Below are positions 19,910 through 33,477 of a stretch of DNA of 64,000 bases, in pieces. Under the pieces are notes generated by a model. It had not been told where the DNA came from and ran no database searches. It saw only the letters and a program-made list of their open reading frames with translations. Made by a program: the position numbers and the translations under genes. Source of the stretch: Kondoa malvinella (lineage: Eukaryota > Basidiomycota > Agaricostilbomycetes > Agaricostilbales > Kondoaceae); the NCBI GenBank assembly GCA_039545315.1, contig BCIM01000012.1:425822-489821 (forward strand), given 5' to 3'. The number at the start of each line of letters is the position of its first letter. Within the stretch, counting starts at the first letter, position 1.

Positions 19910-22438
19910 ATGGCGAGTGTTGTACTGTCGCAGAGCTACCTCAAGCATGCGAACATGACAACCGAAGCTCAACTTGAAGAAAATGACGGGTCAAGGCTTG
20001 AAGTGCTCACTGCGGCTGCGGATCTTGCTACGCTCGAAATGAGCGTTTCTGAATTGTCTGGCCTGCAATTCGAATTGCAAGAGCTTCGACACTCTTCCGT
20101 CGCTGCACCTTCGGATTCCGCTGACCAGCCTAAACCTATCGATCAAGCGCTGAATGCTGTCAATGAGAAGTTGGAGACGGTCACCACAGAAAGTCAGCAG
20201 CTAAGGGCTAGGCTGGATGCTCTTGCTCCGAATGAGAAAGCCAATCTCTTCGACAAGCACGAGCGTATTCAAGTACAGATTCAGAGAGCTCAAGCTGAAG
20301 CAGATGTATGCTCCTCGTTTTCCTTTCTGCCATGCCTGATCTTTCAAGCTAGAACTTTCATGAAGAACTCAAGGAGGACAAATGGTTGACTGTCTTTCGT
20401 ACCGTCGCGAGCCGTAGGTCTTTGCACCCTGGCGTTGGAATCTGTTTATCTCATATTTGCAAATTTCTCGTCTGTAGAGGCAGACGATATGATGAATTCG
20501 CTCGACAAGATCTTAGCGGCTTGTCATGACTTTGTGTGGGACGTCAATCGCTCAGATAGCTCTATCAAGCCTGGTAGACAGCGTCAAGGATCTGTATCTA
20601 CAGCCGCGGCTTCGTCGGATAGTCTCGTGAGGTCGGGCGTGTTGGCTATGCGTGATCCGGAGAGTGTGCAAGCGACACTCCAGACCTACATCAGCTTACA
20701 TCGATGTGCGTGTTCTTGTTGTACACATACAAGGACTCATAACGTGCACAGCACTACACGCAAAGCGAAAGTACTACGAACCGTCAACGGCAAGAGTACT
20801 CGATATATTAGGCAAAGGCATTGCAGAAAGGAGCACAAAGAATGGCGAAGTTTTGCGGAAGTACTCGGACCTCAAGTCTCGTCATCGCAAGCTGCAAGAC
20901 CGTATTGTGCAAATCCAACGAGAGATGGATTCAGTTGAAGAGCTCTTGAAGGACAGCTCCACCACTTCTGATGGCTCACCTTCTGCCAGCAATGTCACAC
21001 CCCCGAAAGAAGGGGCACTAGCATCCAAGATGCTTTCGTCACCCAGCACCTTCAAGCGCTTCACAAATCGTCTGTCTACCAATATGTCCGCACCGCCGGT
21101 GCCTCCTCTGCCTTCTGGGTTCCAGAACGGTGATGGACAGGCAACCATCAGGGAACGTAAATCTGGTCCTTCAAGCAAAAGAATCAGCAATATATTTACC
21201 AGTCTACCCAGCAATGCGCGCTCTGCATCGTCGCCCGTAGTGACAGGTTCCGGTATGGTCAAGCCAAAATGGAATACCTCGTTACAACGAGATGCCCAAG
21301 CAGAAGTCGCATCGGAATGTGGCACTCCTTCCAAGTCGCAAGGGATTTCCTCGAACCTCTCTTCTTATTCATACTCGACACCTCCATCTCGAAGCCTGTC
21401 ACCATCACTGGCCGATTCACCTCTACTTCGTCCAACATATCCCGCGTCTGAGCGACCAATCTCCCCGTCTGGTCTTAGCTCTATATCTGGACTATCGCTC
21501 GGCGCACCTTCTACCGTACCTGGCAATCGCGTCCGCGACTCACCAAAAGCGAAGGCTCGACCCTCTTCACCAAAGTCTAAAATTCCAGCTCCAGCCTCTT
21601 CTCAGATCCGTCGCTTCCGCAGCTCCACGCCATTTGGTATGCCTGGCGAAGACTCTGATGAGGAATCAGCACCGTCAGTGATACAACGAGCTCTTTCACC
21701 TACTCCGTCCAATAGCAGAATGAGCAGCAGTCTGCCTGTTAGCATGACTCCGCCGAATCGAATACGGAGTCGAAAATCGTCGCATAACCCAGAAGAGCAG
21801 GAAGTGCTCGCTCCGCCTCATTCGGCAAACGGGTCAAGGCGAATGTCATATGGCCGACCTACATCTCGTCAATCCAGTAGCGGTATCAGATCTTCTATAT
21901 TAACACCTGAGCCGGACATAAGGGCAAGAGCATCCAGAATCAACAGCATGGCTCGACCATCTCTGAGCAATAAAAAGTCTACATCAGCTTTCGGCGTTTC
22001 CAAACCTCGACCGAGCGCAACCCCTACCATCGGACGTAGTGCCATGCTCTCACCTACAATCATGCTCGACGACCAGTCTCTACCTTCCGCTTACAAGCCT
22101 AATCCAGTTGATATTCTCGATATCGAAATAGCGACCATTGTCAATGCTCAACCGCTTTGTGTTCAAGTTGAACGAGTGGATCTACCTTTGAACAAGTTTG
22201 CTGCTCAAGCGCAGAAAGCGGAGGATAGACAAGCGAGATATCATTTTGGATCAAGCGCGAAACCTATCATGTGCAAGCTTGTAGAGCGGAAGAAGGGAGC
22301 AGAGGTGGTTCGAAAAGTGCTGTGCAAGACTGGTGCGAGTGAGTCCTTCTTTGACGCACTCGTAGACATGGCTTATCTTCTATAGGCTGGCAGGATCTCG
22401 AGCTGCTGCTTCTCGATCTTCAGGCAAATATGTATTAG
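19910..22438 (+). CDS. Kar9-like cortical/microtubule protein with C-terminal GAR domain
   Basis: Five exons (19910-20305, 20353-20413, 20478-20705, 20752-22338, 22386-22438) give 774 residues. The first 330 are helical with coiled-coil character and match the Kar9 pattern, e.g. EELKEDKWLTVFRTVASQAD and HAKRKYYEPSTARVLDILGK. A long Ser/Pro/Arg-rich disordered region follows (about 340-670). The last 80 residues read like a Gas2-related GAR microtubule-binding domain: DILDIEIATIVNAQPLCVQV, ARYHFG, CKLVERKKGAEVVRKVLCK and, after the last intron, WQDLELLLLD. Kar9 proteins link microtubule plus ends to the actin cortex for spindle and nuclear positioning. The GAR call rests on motif pattern only. 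Confidence 0.72.
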
Positions 22439-22830
22439 GCGATAGAAGAAGCATGGGGCTGTACGATAGCGGGATGTATAGTATTATATTTTAACAAAGC
22501 CAATGCGCGAGGCGCGTCAAGGTGTCACCTAATTCGGGCAAAATAATTGGTGCTTCAGAATGGCAGGGAGCGCGACAGGCCAGCACGAACCTACATACCA
22601 AAGTTCGGAAAGGTATCATCATTCGGATCAGTAGGCACCTCGTGTTCAAGATTGCCCTTGCCACGAGGCAGTTAAGTGATAAGTTAAGCTAGTTAAGTGC
22701 GGCGTTCGCTTGTCTTGTCCCATTCAAGAGGTCATTCAGCCTCAAATTAACACAAAGCGCGCTTGGTGGCCTGCGCCTCATGTGCTTTCCTACCCGCGCT
22801 CTCGGTCATACACAGCGCTAACATCACAAG
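22439..22830. other. Intergenic with TTAAGT-type repeats
   Basis: The gap holds three close copies of GTTAAG between 22671 and 22697 (GTTAAGTG, GTTAAGC, GTTAAGTG), about 135 bp before the next start codon. They could be binding sites for the downstream promoter, or chance. Confidence 0.4.
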
Positions 22831-25672
22831 ATGCCTTTGAAACATACTCGAGCCTATTTGACAGCTGTCCTACCCAACGCTCCGCGGACACCTCTCGCTC
22901 TGGTAGACGTCTTTGATGACGAGGATGGTCCATTGAGCAGCGACAGACTTCCCAGCGCTAGCAACGAGGATCGGTGAGCTCGTCCTTTTACCCCTTTGGG
23001 TTGCGACAAGTGTCTGAACCGGCTCTCGCTTTCGACAGAGCTCAAAAGATTATAGACGTGTTGCTCAATGATGCGGTTGGGGAAGATGACAAGCCTGAAG
23101 CTATGAAGGAAATACTGGCTGTATACTTTGCTACTGACCCCTTGGCACCTGTGCGTTGCCTCCAATCAGCTCCGACTGCGCTGATGCTGCGTATAGGATG
23201 TCGATTCAGTCGTGCTACAAGTCTTGCATCGCTACCGAGAGGACATCTTGCCGACTGGCCAAACCTTTTCCAGACCGTCTACTCCGACTCGCCCTTCTGT
23301 TTCGAGATCGCCTTCGTTCAGGCGCGCATTCAACGCGAATCTGTCTCTCAGTCGACGTGGCCAGACTCCCGTCAGTTCTGCCAGTGTCGATTCTCGACCT
23401 CATTCGCCTTCACCGCTCGGAAGTCGTGTCTTGCCTCTTGGAATGGATGATGCTTCGATCAGCAATGCTATTCGCCATCTTAGCGTCACTGCGTCCGAGT
23501 TCAAGCCCAGGCCGCAACCACCAGCTTCCCCTCAAGCCATATGGGGCTACAATGCCTCGCCTCTAGGGACTCCTCGACTTCCAGTTCTACCAGGCCAATC
23601 GCCAAGTTCTGGTTCCTTCTTTCCTTCAGTAGAAACCTCGCCTACAGCACCAAAATCAGCCGCTATACCTCGCGATCCTTGGTCTGCTTCAGCTTCTTCC
23701 TCTTCCGGTTCTGTCGATGAACACTTTGAAACCTTCTCTCCTCGAAACCAGCATGCCGATATCCCAGATCTAATTAGCGGAAGTGCTTCTCTTTCCGACG
23801 ATTCCGACTTGTCTACCGATGGCGACTTTGACATTTGGTCCCGACTTGATGCCAGCGACCCAGCCTTAGAGAACCCTTCAGCAGCACAACATGTACAGCA
23901 ATTTGCATATTCCATGACTCCACTAGATCTCCTCTGCTCCGTATTTGCCGATTCATCCATCACTCCAGCAGACTTAGAAGACGCTTTGTCCAAAAACGCC
24001 TGGGATGTAGATCGCGCTATCGAATATGTGATTGCAAATCCGCCAGCACCTATAGACCATGCATCTGACAACCTCTCCATACGACTGAACGGTCTCGACA
24101 TGCAACAAGATCCAATCATTCGTCATCCTGTTCCTCGTGCTCCGTTGCCTGGCGCCCAATTCCTGTCTACAAGGGATGCTTACCCTATGCGACCAGGAAG
24201 TGGTGCCAGTAGCCCTAGATGGGGTTCAAGACCTGTTACTCCGACTGGTAGTCCAGGACCGAACGGACAAGTACCTTATTCGACTAGCGCGGCAACGAAC
24301 AGGGTCTGTAGGTATTACCTCCAGGGCAATTGCTTGCGAAGCGATTGTAGGTATAACCATGATATCTCCAAAGTGGGTCTTTCTTCAACCGACAACTGAA
24401 CAGAGCTGATTTAATTGGATGCCAGGCTGTCTGTCGCTTTTGGTTGAAGGGCCATTGTCTGAAAGGACCTGATCGATGCGACTTTATGCATATGTGAGTC
24501 GCTAGCATCATTTTATTCGCCTGCTGAGATGTATCAGGATTCCGCCTCACTTGGCCCAAGATGTCGCTCTGTTGCGTCTGAAAATGGCCAGTGAACGTAG
24601 AACTCCAGGTAGAGATGGGTACGATTCTGATGGTAGCGGAAACTATCACCGAGACGAAGAAGAAGATTTCCCTACACTTGGCTCAGCTGCTCGAGCGCGT
24701 CAACCTGATCCGAGCACCAGCCGCTGGGCCGCAGCAGTCAAGTCGAGCAAAGGTACACCTGTCTTGCCTGGTGCAGGAACGCTCTATGGTCGACTTCCAC
24801 CTTCCCTGTCCTCGCGACAAGCCGGTCGACCTTCACCTCGAATCGTCTTGCGTCCGCCCAAATTATTACCTACCATCTCTACTGGTCAACATATGTCTGA
24901 ATCTTATGCTGCTCATCGAAAAACATTCTTGGATCTTGGTGCTGCCAGAGCGAGAAGTTTGACGAAAGCTGCAGATTGTTGGAAGAGAGGCGATGGAGCA
25001 GGAGCAAAAGAGTGGTCTCGAATGGCCCAGTCGCAAGATCAAGAACGATTACAAGCGGGGCGGGATGCAGCGAACCAAATTGTGAAGGAACGCAAAAAGT
25101 TGTTGAAGGCGGCAGTCCTTGCCGGTGGTGAAGGTAGAGATGGACGTGCGGATCCTAATGCGGATAGAGCTGCGAGGGGTAAAGAGATTGGTGGGAATTT
25201 GGGTGTGTGTCTTGGTGTTGCGGATAATGATGGACCTGCTGCGTCTCAAGAGGAGAGGATGGAAGTTGCCATGGATCTGCAGTACGTCTATCCTCTCTTG
25301 TATGTTGGTGCGCGTACTGACGTGGATGCAGTGGTCTTCATGCTGAAGAAGCGACTGAGCGTAAGTTTGATCATGCCAGTGCAGAATTACAGCTGATTGC
25401 ATACGATCTAGTCGTTGCTCAATTTCTCAACTCTTTGGATAAAGAGAACTTTCATGGTCTCGCTTTCCTGGTTCTTGGGCAAGACAAGCATTCTGTCCAA
25501 CATCAAGTCAAGACTCGTTTGTCTGATGCTGCTGCTGAATTCCTGGATCAATACAAGTAAGTAATAGATGGTCATACGAGCCATCCGATCCTTACAGCTG
25601 TACCATTTCCACAGATATCCCTGGCGCATGTTTGCTGGCGTCATTGCTGTCGACCCTCGTCAACACGTCTGA
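22831..25672 (+). CDS. CCCH zinc-finger protein with CUE-like and Smr domains
   Basis: Eight exons (22831-22973, 23039-23150, 23197-24372, 24426-24493, 24538-25281, 25332-25360, 25412-25556, 25615-25672) give 824 residues. A long Ser/Pro-rich region comes first. It is followed by a CUE-like ubiquitin-binding segment (PLDLLCSVFADSSITPADLE..ALSKNAWDVDRAIEYV), two CCCH fingers (CRYYLQGNCLRSDCRYNH and CRFWLKGHCLKGPDRCDFMH), a DUF1771-like helical block (YAAHRKTFLDLGAARARSLT.., about residues 610-700) and a C-terminal Smr domain (MDLHGLHAEEAT.., FLVLGQDKHS). Smr domains are nuclease or RNA-binding folds, so a role in mRNA surveillance or decay on ribosomes is likely by family; the target is not known. 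The frames close exactly with these splice sites. Confidence 0.85.
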
Positions 25673-26148
25673 AGCCTAACCATATCAAGAAGAAAAGAAA
25701 GCAACTGTCTATAGCAAGTCTGTTTGTAATCTCTCTAGCCCTACATCTGTACTCGTCGCCTCAATAGAAGAATTGGCGACACCTTGGTCGACCCGCTTTA
25801 GAAAAGGGACGCGCGATGGACTAGGACCTGTTTTGATTTACTGAATCGTGTAACGAAAAGAAAGAATGTTATATAGCCGCTATCTCATTATTTCGCTCGA
25901 GCAGTGGCATTGTTGACCGGTCTTCCGCAACCCCAACCTGGCGAGAGGATTGATTTTTAGCAACCACTCGCTGGCTCTATTCTCTTTTCACAGAGCAGCT
26001 TTGTGTCTTTCTACTACGGCCTGCTCTCTTGCGACTTGCAGCTGCCTGGACCTTTGCTGTTTGAACGCAGCAGTCCTGAGAAGCGCTTCGGGAATTGCTC
26101 TGGCATCTATACCCAAAACTACTTTGTGCTTCTTGAAGATCTCGCAAC
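25673..26148. other. Promoter side of acetyl-CoA carboxylase
   Basis: These 476 bp carry no supported gene. They sit between the Smr gene stop and the ACC start on the same strand and probably include the ACC promoter and leader. Confidence 0.4.
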
Positions 26149-29100
26149 ATGGTCACATCACCGTCAAGCAGCGACTTTGCAGATGAAAAGCCTGACCATA
26201 GCAAAGTTCAACAATTCATCGGTAGGCAACTACTTGCATGACTGAACCTCTCACGTCGTATTCTGACGCTATTCGGCTCCTTCAACAGGTGGAAATGATC
26301 TATCTACAGCACCTGCATCACGGGTAGCTGACTTTGTTCGCACCCGAGGCGGTCACACTGTCATTACCAAAGTCTTGATTGCCAACAATGGTATCGCAGC
26401 CGTTAAAGAGATTCGATCTGTTCGTAAATGGGCCTACGAGACTTTTGGCAACGAGCGAGCTATCGAATTCACCGTCATGGCTACACCAGAGGATCTAAAG
26501 TATGTGTTTTTCGGCTAAATACTGCTTGTCAGGTCTTGCTCACGAATGGAATCTAGAGTGAACGCAGACTATATTCGTATGGCTGATCAGTATGTTGAAG
26601 TACCTGGTGGAACAAACAACAACAACTATGCAAACGTTGATGTGATTGTCGATGTTGCTGAACGAACAGGTGTGCACGCTGTCTGGGCTGGATGGTAGTT
26701 CATCTTTCTTCTTGTCATCACGTGTCTGAGGATTTGGTGTCAACTACAGGGGACACGCTTCTGAAAACCCTCGTCTACCTGAATCACTCCATGCTTCGAA
26801 ACACAAGATTGTCTTCATCGGTCCTCCAGGCTCAGCTATGCGTTCTTTGGGAGACAAGATTTCATCCACCATTGTTGCTCAACACGCAGCAGTACCTTGT
26901 ATGGCTTGGTCTGGTACCGGCATTGAAGATACGATGGTCGGTTCAGGCGGTTTCTTGGAAGTGCCGCAAGAAGCGTATGATCGAGCTTGTGTCAAGTCCT
27001 GGCAGGTCGGTCTAGAGCGAGCGGAAACTATTGGCTGGCCAGTCATGATCAAGGCTAGTGAAGGTGGAGGAGGAAAAGGTATCAGAAAGGTTGAGAGCAA
27101 GGAAGCGTTCCAGCAGGCCTTCAATGCTGTTTTGGGAGAAGTGCCAGGTTAGAGATGACATTGCTCGCTGTAGAACACAGCTCAACGCTTGTATCGCTGA
27201 CAGGATCGCCCGTCTTCATCATGAAGCTCGCTGGAGCAGCAAGACATCTGGAAGTTCAAGTCCTCGCGGATCAATACGGAAGTGCTATCTCGCTCTTCGG
27301 TCGTGACTGTTCCGTTCAGCGTCGTCACCAGAAGATTATTGAAGAAGCTCCCGTCACCATTGCCAAGGCAGAGACTTTCGAAAAGATGGAGAAGGCAGCT
27401 GTTCGGCTGGCAAAGCTCGTCGGATACGTGTCGGCTGGTACCACCGAGTGAGCAGAATGGCTAAAGGTAGTCTGTTGTGCTTATTCGCTTCACAGATTCC
27501 TTTACGAGGCTGCAACTGACTCCTTCTACTTCCTCGAGCTCAACCCTCGTCTACAAGTCGAGCACCCTACTACCGAAATGGTCTCTGGTGTCAACTTACC
27601 CGCTGCTCAAATTCAAGTCGCCATGGGTATCCCTCTACATCGCATTCGCGACATCCGAACACTCTATGGTGTCACTCCTCACGGAACCAACAAGATCGAC
27701 TTTGACTTTGTGAATCAAGGCTCTTCTGAACTACAGCGCAAGCCGTCACCTCATGGTCATGTCGTTGCTGTTCGCATCACCGCTGAAAATCCAGATGCCG
27801 GTTTCAAGCCATCAAGCGGAACATTACAAGAACTCAACTTCCGCTCAAGCACCAATGTCTGGGGCTACTTCTCGGTCGGTACAGCTGGTGGTCTGCATGA
27901 ATTTGCAGACTCGCAATTCGGGCACATTTTCGCCTATGGATCAGATCGAAGCGAAAGTCGAAAGAATATGGTTGTCGCTCTGAAAGAACTATCGATTCGT
28001 GGTGACTTCAGAACAACTGTCGAATACCTCATCAAGCTGTAAGTCTCCATTGGTCTGCTTGCTGACTTATGTATTCATTCACCTTGGCAGTCTCGAAACT
28101 GAAGCCTTTGAGTCGAACACCATCACCACCGGATGGCTCGACAACCTCATCTCCAGCCGTCTCACAGCTGAAAGACCAGACAACACCCTCGCTGTCGTCT
28201 GTGGTGCTGCTACAAAAGCTCATCTGCTTCTCGAAAGCTGCATGTCAGAGTTCAGATTGACTCTTGACAAAGGTCAGGTTCCGCCGAAGGAGTTGCTCAA
28301 GACTGCGTTTACTGTTGACTTCATCTATGAGAGTGCGTGAGATTCACGTTGATTGTCTCCTCGCTGACTGATTTGTTCTCTAAATGCACAGATGTCAAAT
28401 ATAACGTCACCGCTTCCCGCTCATCTGCGACAATGTGGTCGCTCTACCTCAATGGCGGCAAAACATCTGTCGGTGTTCGCTCTTTAGCTGATGGTGGTCT
28501 CCTCATCCTGCTTGACGGTCGCTCGCATGCTGTCTACTGGAGGGAAGAAGTCGGAACTTTGCGTCTCATGATCGATAATAAGACATGTCTGATTGAGCAG
28601 GAGAACGATCCTACCCAGCTACGCAGTCCTTCTCCCGGTAAACTTGTACGCTACTTGGTCGAAAGCGGTGATCACCTAGCTGCTGGCGATGCCTATGCCG
28701 AAATTGAAGTCATGAAGATGTACATGCCCTTGATTGCCACTGAAGATGGTACCCCTCAATTCATCAAGCAAGCCGGTGTCACCCTTGAACCTGGCGACAT
28801 TGTCGGTATCTTGACCCTCGACGATCCTGGTCGTGTTCGTCACGCCAAACCTTTCGAAGGTCTTCTACCTCCCATGGGTTTACCAAGTATTGTCGGGACC
28901 AAGCCTCATCAACGCTTCGCCTATCTCTACGAGACCCTCACCAACATTCTGCAAGGCTTCGACAATCAGTCAGTGCTGCATGCAACCTTTAGAGAACTCA
29001 TTCAAGTACTTCGCGAGCCTGAACTACCTTTTGGCGAATCTACTGCTGTTCTTTCGACTCTTGCTGGTCGTATGCCACCCAAGCTCGAATCAAACATCCG

Positions 29101-32100
29101 CAGCGTCATCGAAATAGCCCACTCCAAAGGCACCGAATTCCCCTCATCCAAGATCAACCGTCTCATCGAAGGTTACATTGCCGAAAACGTGCGCCCACAA
29201 GACCGGGCGACTTTCGTCTCGTCTCTATCTGGCTTTGATGTGCTTGTGGCTCGATACAACCGCGGTCTCGCCGATCATGAGTGGATGACCATCACCAACT
29301 TGATGAACGAGTACCTGGCAACGGAATCTCTCTTCAGCGGTGGCTCGGACGATGTGATCTTGCAGCTTCGAGAAAGCAACCGCGACCATCCAGAGATTGT
29401 GGCTGGTCTGGTCCTGTCTCACGCGAGAGCGGCAACCAAGAACAACCTCATGATGGTTCTTCTTGAACACATCAGGACTGAAGCGTCGCAAGGAGCTGTC
29501 GACATGCACTTTGCACCTCTTCTGCGCGATCTGGCATCGCTAGACAACAAAGCTTGCGCAAAAGTCGCACTCAAAGCAAGAGAAGTTCTGATCTCCTGCC
29601 AGATGCCGTCTCTCAGCGAACGTCAAGCACAGATGGAGCAGATTCTAAAGGCAGCAACCAGCTCTTCGCATTACGGCGAGACTCGTGCTGGCGGTCGAGA
29701 GCCAGACGCGGAAGTGCTCCGAGAACTCATCGATTCTCGGTACACGACCTACGATGTCCTGCCAGCATTTTTCAACCACTCCGACTCATGGATCTCCCTT
29801 GCAGCTCTCGAATCATATGTTCGCAGAGCCTATCGGGCCTACAACATCACCAACATCGAATACATCGAAGCTGATGCGCTTGACAACGAACCCCTTTGCC
29901 TGCATTGGTCCTTCAAGATGGCTAGAACCAGTACACCTGCTGCAATGACGCCTCGCGGAGAAGCTGCACCTGGACTCGGCGCTCATGCTCGTGTTGGCTC
30001 CTTCTCCGACCTTACCTACATTCTCAACAGCTCGCAAGAAGAAAAGCTTCGTCACGGTATCATGTTCTCTACCGACTCTCTGCAAGAGTTGGAACGAACT
30101 CTGCCTGGTGCACTCAACAGCTTGCCGGACTCTGGTCGCAAGACTCTTTCCTCCTCTCAAGCTGCTGGGTCGGAACCTCGCAATGTTGTCAACGCTGTTG
30201 TTCGTCTACTAGAAAAGTCACAGGACAAGACCAACGAGAACTGGCTTGCAACTTTCACTGCTTTGGCAAACGATCTTGGTTCTGAACTATCGAAACGATC
30301 CGTTGGCCGCATCTCTTTCATCATCTGTCGCACCGGTCAATACCCCTCCTACTTTACCCTACGCCACCAAGACGATGGCTCCTGGGCTGAAATTGGTGCC
30401 ATTCGCGACATAGAACCAGCTTTGGCTTACCAGCTCGAATTGGGACGTCTCGAGAATTTCAACCTTACACCCTGCGGTGTCGAGAACCACCAAATTCACG
30501 TCTACTATGCTACAGCAAAAGAGAACAGCGCAGACGCTCGCTTCTTTGTGCGTGCTCTCGTCCGACCGGGTCGTCTGCGTGGCGGCGTTAGCGTTGCCGA
30601 ATACCTTGTTAGCGAGACCGAGTAAGTCCAATATTATTATACCGAGCATACCTGACGCTGGATGTCTGTAGCCGCCTGGTCAACGATATTCTCAACATCC
30701 TAGAAGTCGCAAGTGCATCAAGACGGGCTGCTGATGTCAACCACTTGTTTATCAACTTCGTCTACAATTTGCGTATCGACTTTGAAGATGTTCAGCGTGC
30801 CCTTGCAGGCTTCATCGATCGACACGGCAAGCGGTTGTGGAGATTACGAGTCACCGGTTGCGAAATCAGAATGGTGCTAGAAGACCAGTCTGGCGCAACT
30901 CAGCCTATTCGTGCCATCATCGAGAACGTCTCTGGCTTCAACGTCAAATACGAAGCTTACCGAGAGGTCCAAACCGAGAAGGGCAACATTCTCAAATCTA
31001 TCGGCGCTCAAGGTGCTCTACATCTTCAGCCGGTTAACTTCCGCTATTCTACCAAAGAGTGGCTGCAGCCTAAGCGATACAAGGCTCACGTCGTCGGCAC
31101 AACATACTGCTACGATTTCCCCGATCTGTTCAGACAGTCTCTCCGAAAAATTTGGCGCAACTCCTCATCTCCTGGACCATCCGATCCTCTCACTGCCAGC
31201 GAATTGGTCTTGGACGAGTATGGCAAGCCTCAAGAAGTCGCCCGGGCTCCAGGACGTAACGACATCGGTATGGTCGGCTGGATTTTTACCATCTACACTC
31301 CGGAATATCCCAAAGGCCGCCGCATTATTGTCATTGCCAACGATATCACCTTTAAGATCGGTTCATTCGGTCCTCCTGAGGACGACTACTTTTTTGCCGT
31401 TACTCAACTTGCTCGCTCACTTGGCATTCCTCGTATCTATCTGTCAGCCAACTCCGGCGCTCGCTTGGGTATAGCGGATGAGGTGGTTGACATGTTCAAA
31501 GCGGCCTGGAACGATGAAGGCTCGCCTGAAAAGGGTTTCCAGTACATCTACCTCACTACCGAAGACTATGGTCGCCTCAGGCAGCGAGGAGAAGGAAGCG
31601 TTGTCACTGAGCCGATAGAGGTAGACGGAGAGACAAGATACAAGATCACCGATGTCGTTGGCCTGCAAGATGGTCTTGGTGTCGAGTCGTTACGAGGATC
31701 CGGTTTGATCGCAGGAGAGACATCAAGGGCTTACGACGACATCTTCACCATTACTTTGGTCGCATGTCGCTCTGTCGGTATTGGTGCTTACCTTGTTCGT
31801 CTTGGCCAGCGTACAATTCAAGTCGAAGGCCAACCCATCATTCTCACTGGTGCTGGCGCACTCAACAAAGTGCTTGGAAGGGAGGTCTACAGCTCAAACT
31901 TGCAACTCGGTGGAACCCAAATCATGTACAAGAACGGTGTCTCTCATCTCACTGCAGCGAACGACCTTGAAGGCGTCACCCAGATTGTCAAATGGCTGTC
32001 ATTCGTGCCGGAACGCCGCGGAGCACCTGTGCCAATTGCACCATCAGCAGACTCGTGGGACCGCAAGATTGAGTACACTCCACCAAAGGGAGCTTACGAT

Positions 32101-33477
32101 CCTCGCTGGTTCCTCGCAGGCAAAGACGACGAAGGGACGCACTTGAGCGGCTTCCTTGACAAAGGCTCTTTCCAAGAGACTCTTTCAGGCTGGGCTCAAA
32201 CAGTGGTATGTGCTGGTCTTTTGACAGCTATCGGCTTCCTCTAATTGTCACCTCAGGTTGTCGGTCGTGGTCGCCTAGGTGGAATTCCTCTGGGAGTCAT
32301 CTCAGTCGAAACAAGGACCATCGAACGAACAACGCCTGCTGACCCGGCAAATCCAGTCTCTCAAGAGCTTCGCGTGATGGAAGCCGGTCAAGTCTGGTAT
32401 CCAAATTCAGCTCACAAGACTGCGCAAGCTATCGCCGACTTCAACCGCGAAGGTGTTCCTCTGATCATCTTTGCCAACTGGAGAGGCTTCTCGGGGGGAC
32501 AGCAGGACATGTTCGACGAAATTCTCAAACGGTGAGCTGTCCTATACTCGCGTCCAGAGCTCCTTTGACCATTGCTGTCAGTGGGTCCTGGATCGTCGAC
32601 GGTCTATCGAGCTACAAGCAGCCCGCTTTTGTGTACATTGTGCCGAACGGAGAGCTTCGTGGTGGTGCTTGGGTCGTCCTGGATCCTGCAATCAACCAAA
32701 ACGGCATGATGGAAATGTCAGTGTCTTTGTTTTTGAAAACTCGTCAACAGCTGATGACCAATGCAGGTATGCTGACCGGACCGCGAGAGCTGGTGTTCTC
32801 GAGCCCGAAGGTATCGTTGAAATCAAGTTCAGGAAAGACAAGATGGTCGCCATGATGGACCGCCTAGATCCTACCTACAAAGACCTCAAATCGCAAGCAG
32901 AAGATCCATCTCTGACAACAGAACAAGCATCATCACTCAAGTCAGAGCTTGCTGTGCGGGAAAAGTCACTTTGGCCGACGTACAGTCAGATCGCTCTTCA
33001 TTTTGCGGATCTTCACGACACTCCTGTACGAATGAAGGCGAAAAAGACCATTCGGGAGATTCTCGACTGGAGCGAAAGCAGAAGATACTTCTACTGGCGC
33101 ATCAAGAGGAGGTTGGCAGAAGAGGCTGTTCTCGCCCGATTGGCAGAAGCCGACTCTGATCTGTCTCGAGCGGATCGCCTTGCCATCCTACATTCCGCAA
33201 TATCAGTCAACGAGCGGACTGACGACCGAACATTCGTCTCTACTGTCGAAAAGGCCAGCGCCAAGATCGACGAGGAAGTCACCAAAGCCCAGGGCACTCA
33301 GATCGCTGCCAGCTTAGCGAAGATGGCGAAGCTAGATATGAAAGCTCTACGGACAGCTCTAGCGAACAGTCTCGGAGACAACGATGTGGATGTAAGTGCT
33401 GTATTTCCTTCATCGATCAATGCTCACTTTGCTATATGTAGTCGCTGGTCAACGTTTTGAGCCGGGCAAACATCTAA
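26149..33477 (+). CDS. ACC1: Acetyl-CoA carboxylase, multidomain
   Basis: Thirteen exons (first 26149-26221, largest 28392-30621 and 30672-32205, last 33442-33477) give 2227 residues, the normal length. It makes malonyl-CoA from acetyl-CoA and bicarbonate for fatty-acid synthesis in the cytosol. Biotin carboxylase comes first: [23 protein letters not shown]-grasp [16 protein letters not shown] and [21 protein letters not shown] sequence. The biotin carrier motif is EVMKMYMP, with biotinyl Lys at about 725. The central region follows, then the carboxyltransferase halves ([56 protein letters not shown]). The C terminus ends in NVLSRANI. Splice sites restore the frame at every junction. The stop faces the F-box locus. 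Confidence 0.97.

Noticed and set aside
20882..21334. 150-codon minus-strand frame inside the Kar9-like gene
   Set aside because: Antisense shadow of a Ser-rich exon; no splice sites or motifs of its own.
23547..24119. 190-codon minus-strand frame inside the CCCH-Smr gene
   Set aside because: It is a shadow of a Ser/Pro-rich exon on the plus strand, with low-complexity reverse translation.
27999..28340. Separate 113-codon gene inside acetyl-CoA carboxylase
   Set aside because: It is exon 7 of ACC1 read with its flanking intron; splicing at 28039-28090 and 28333-28391 restores the enzyme.
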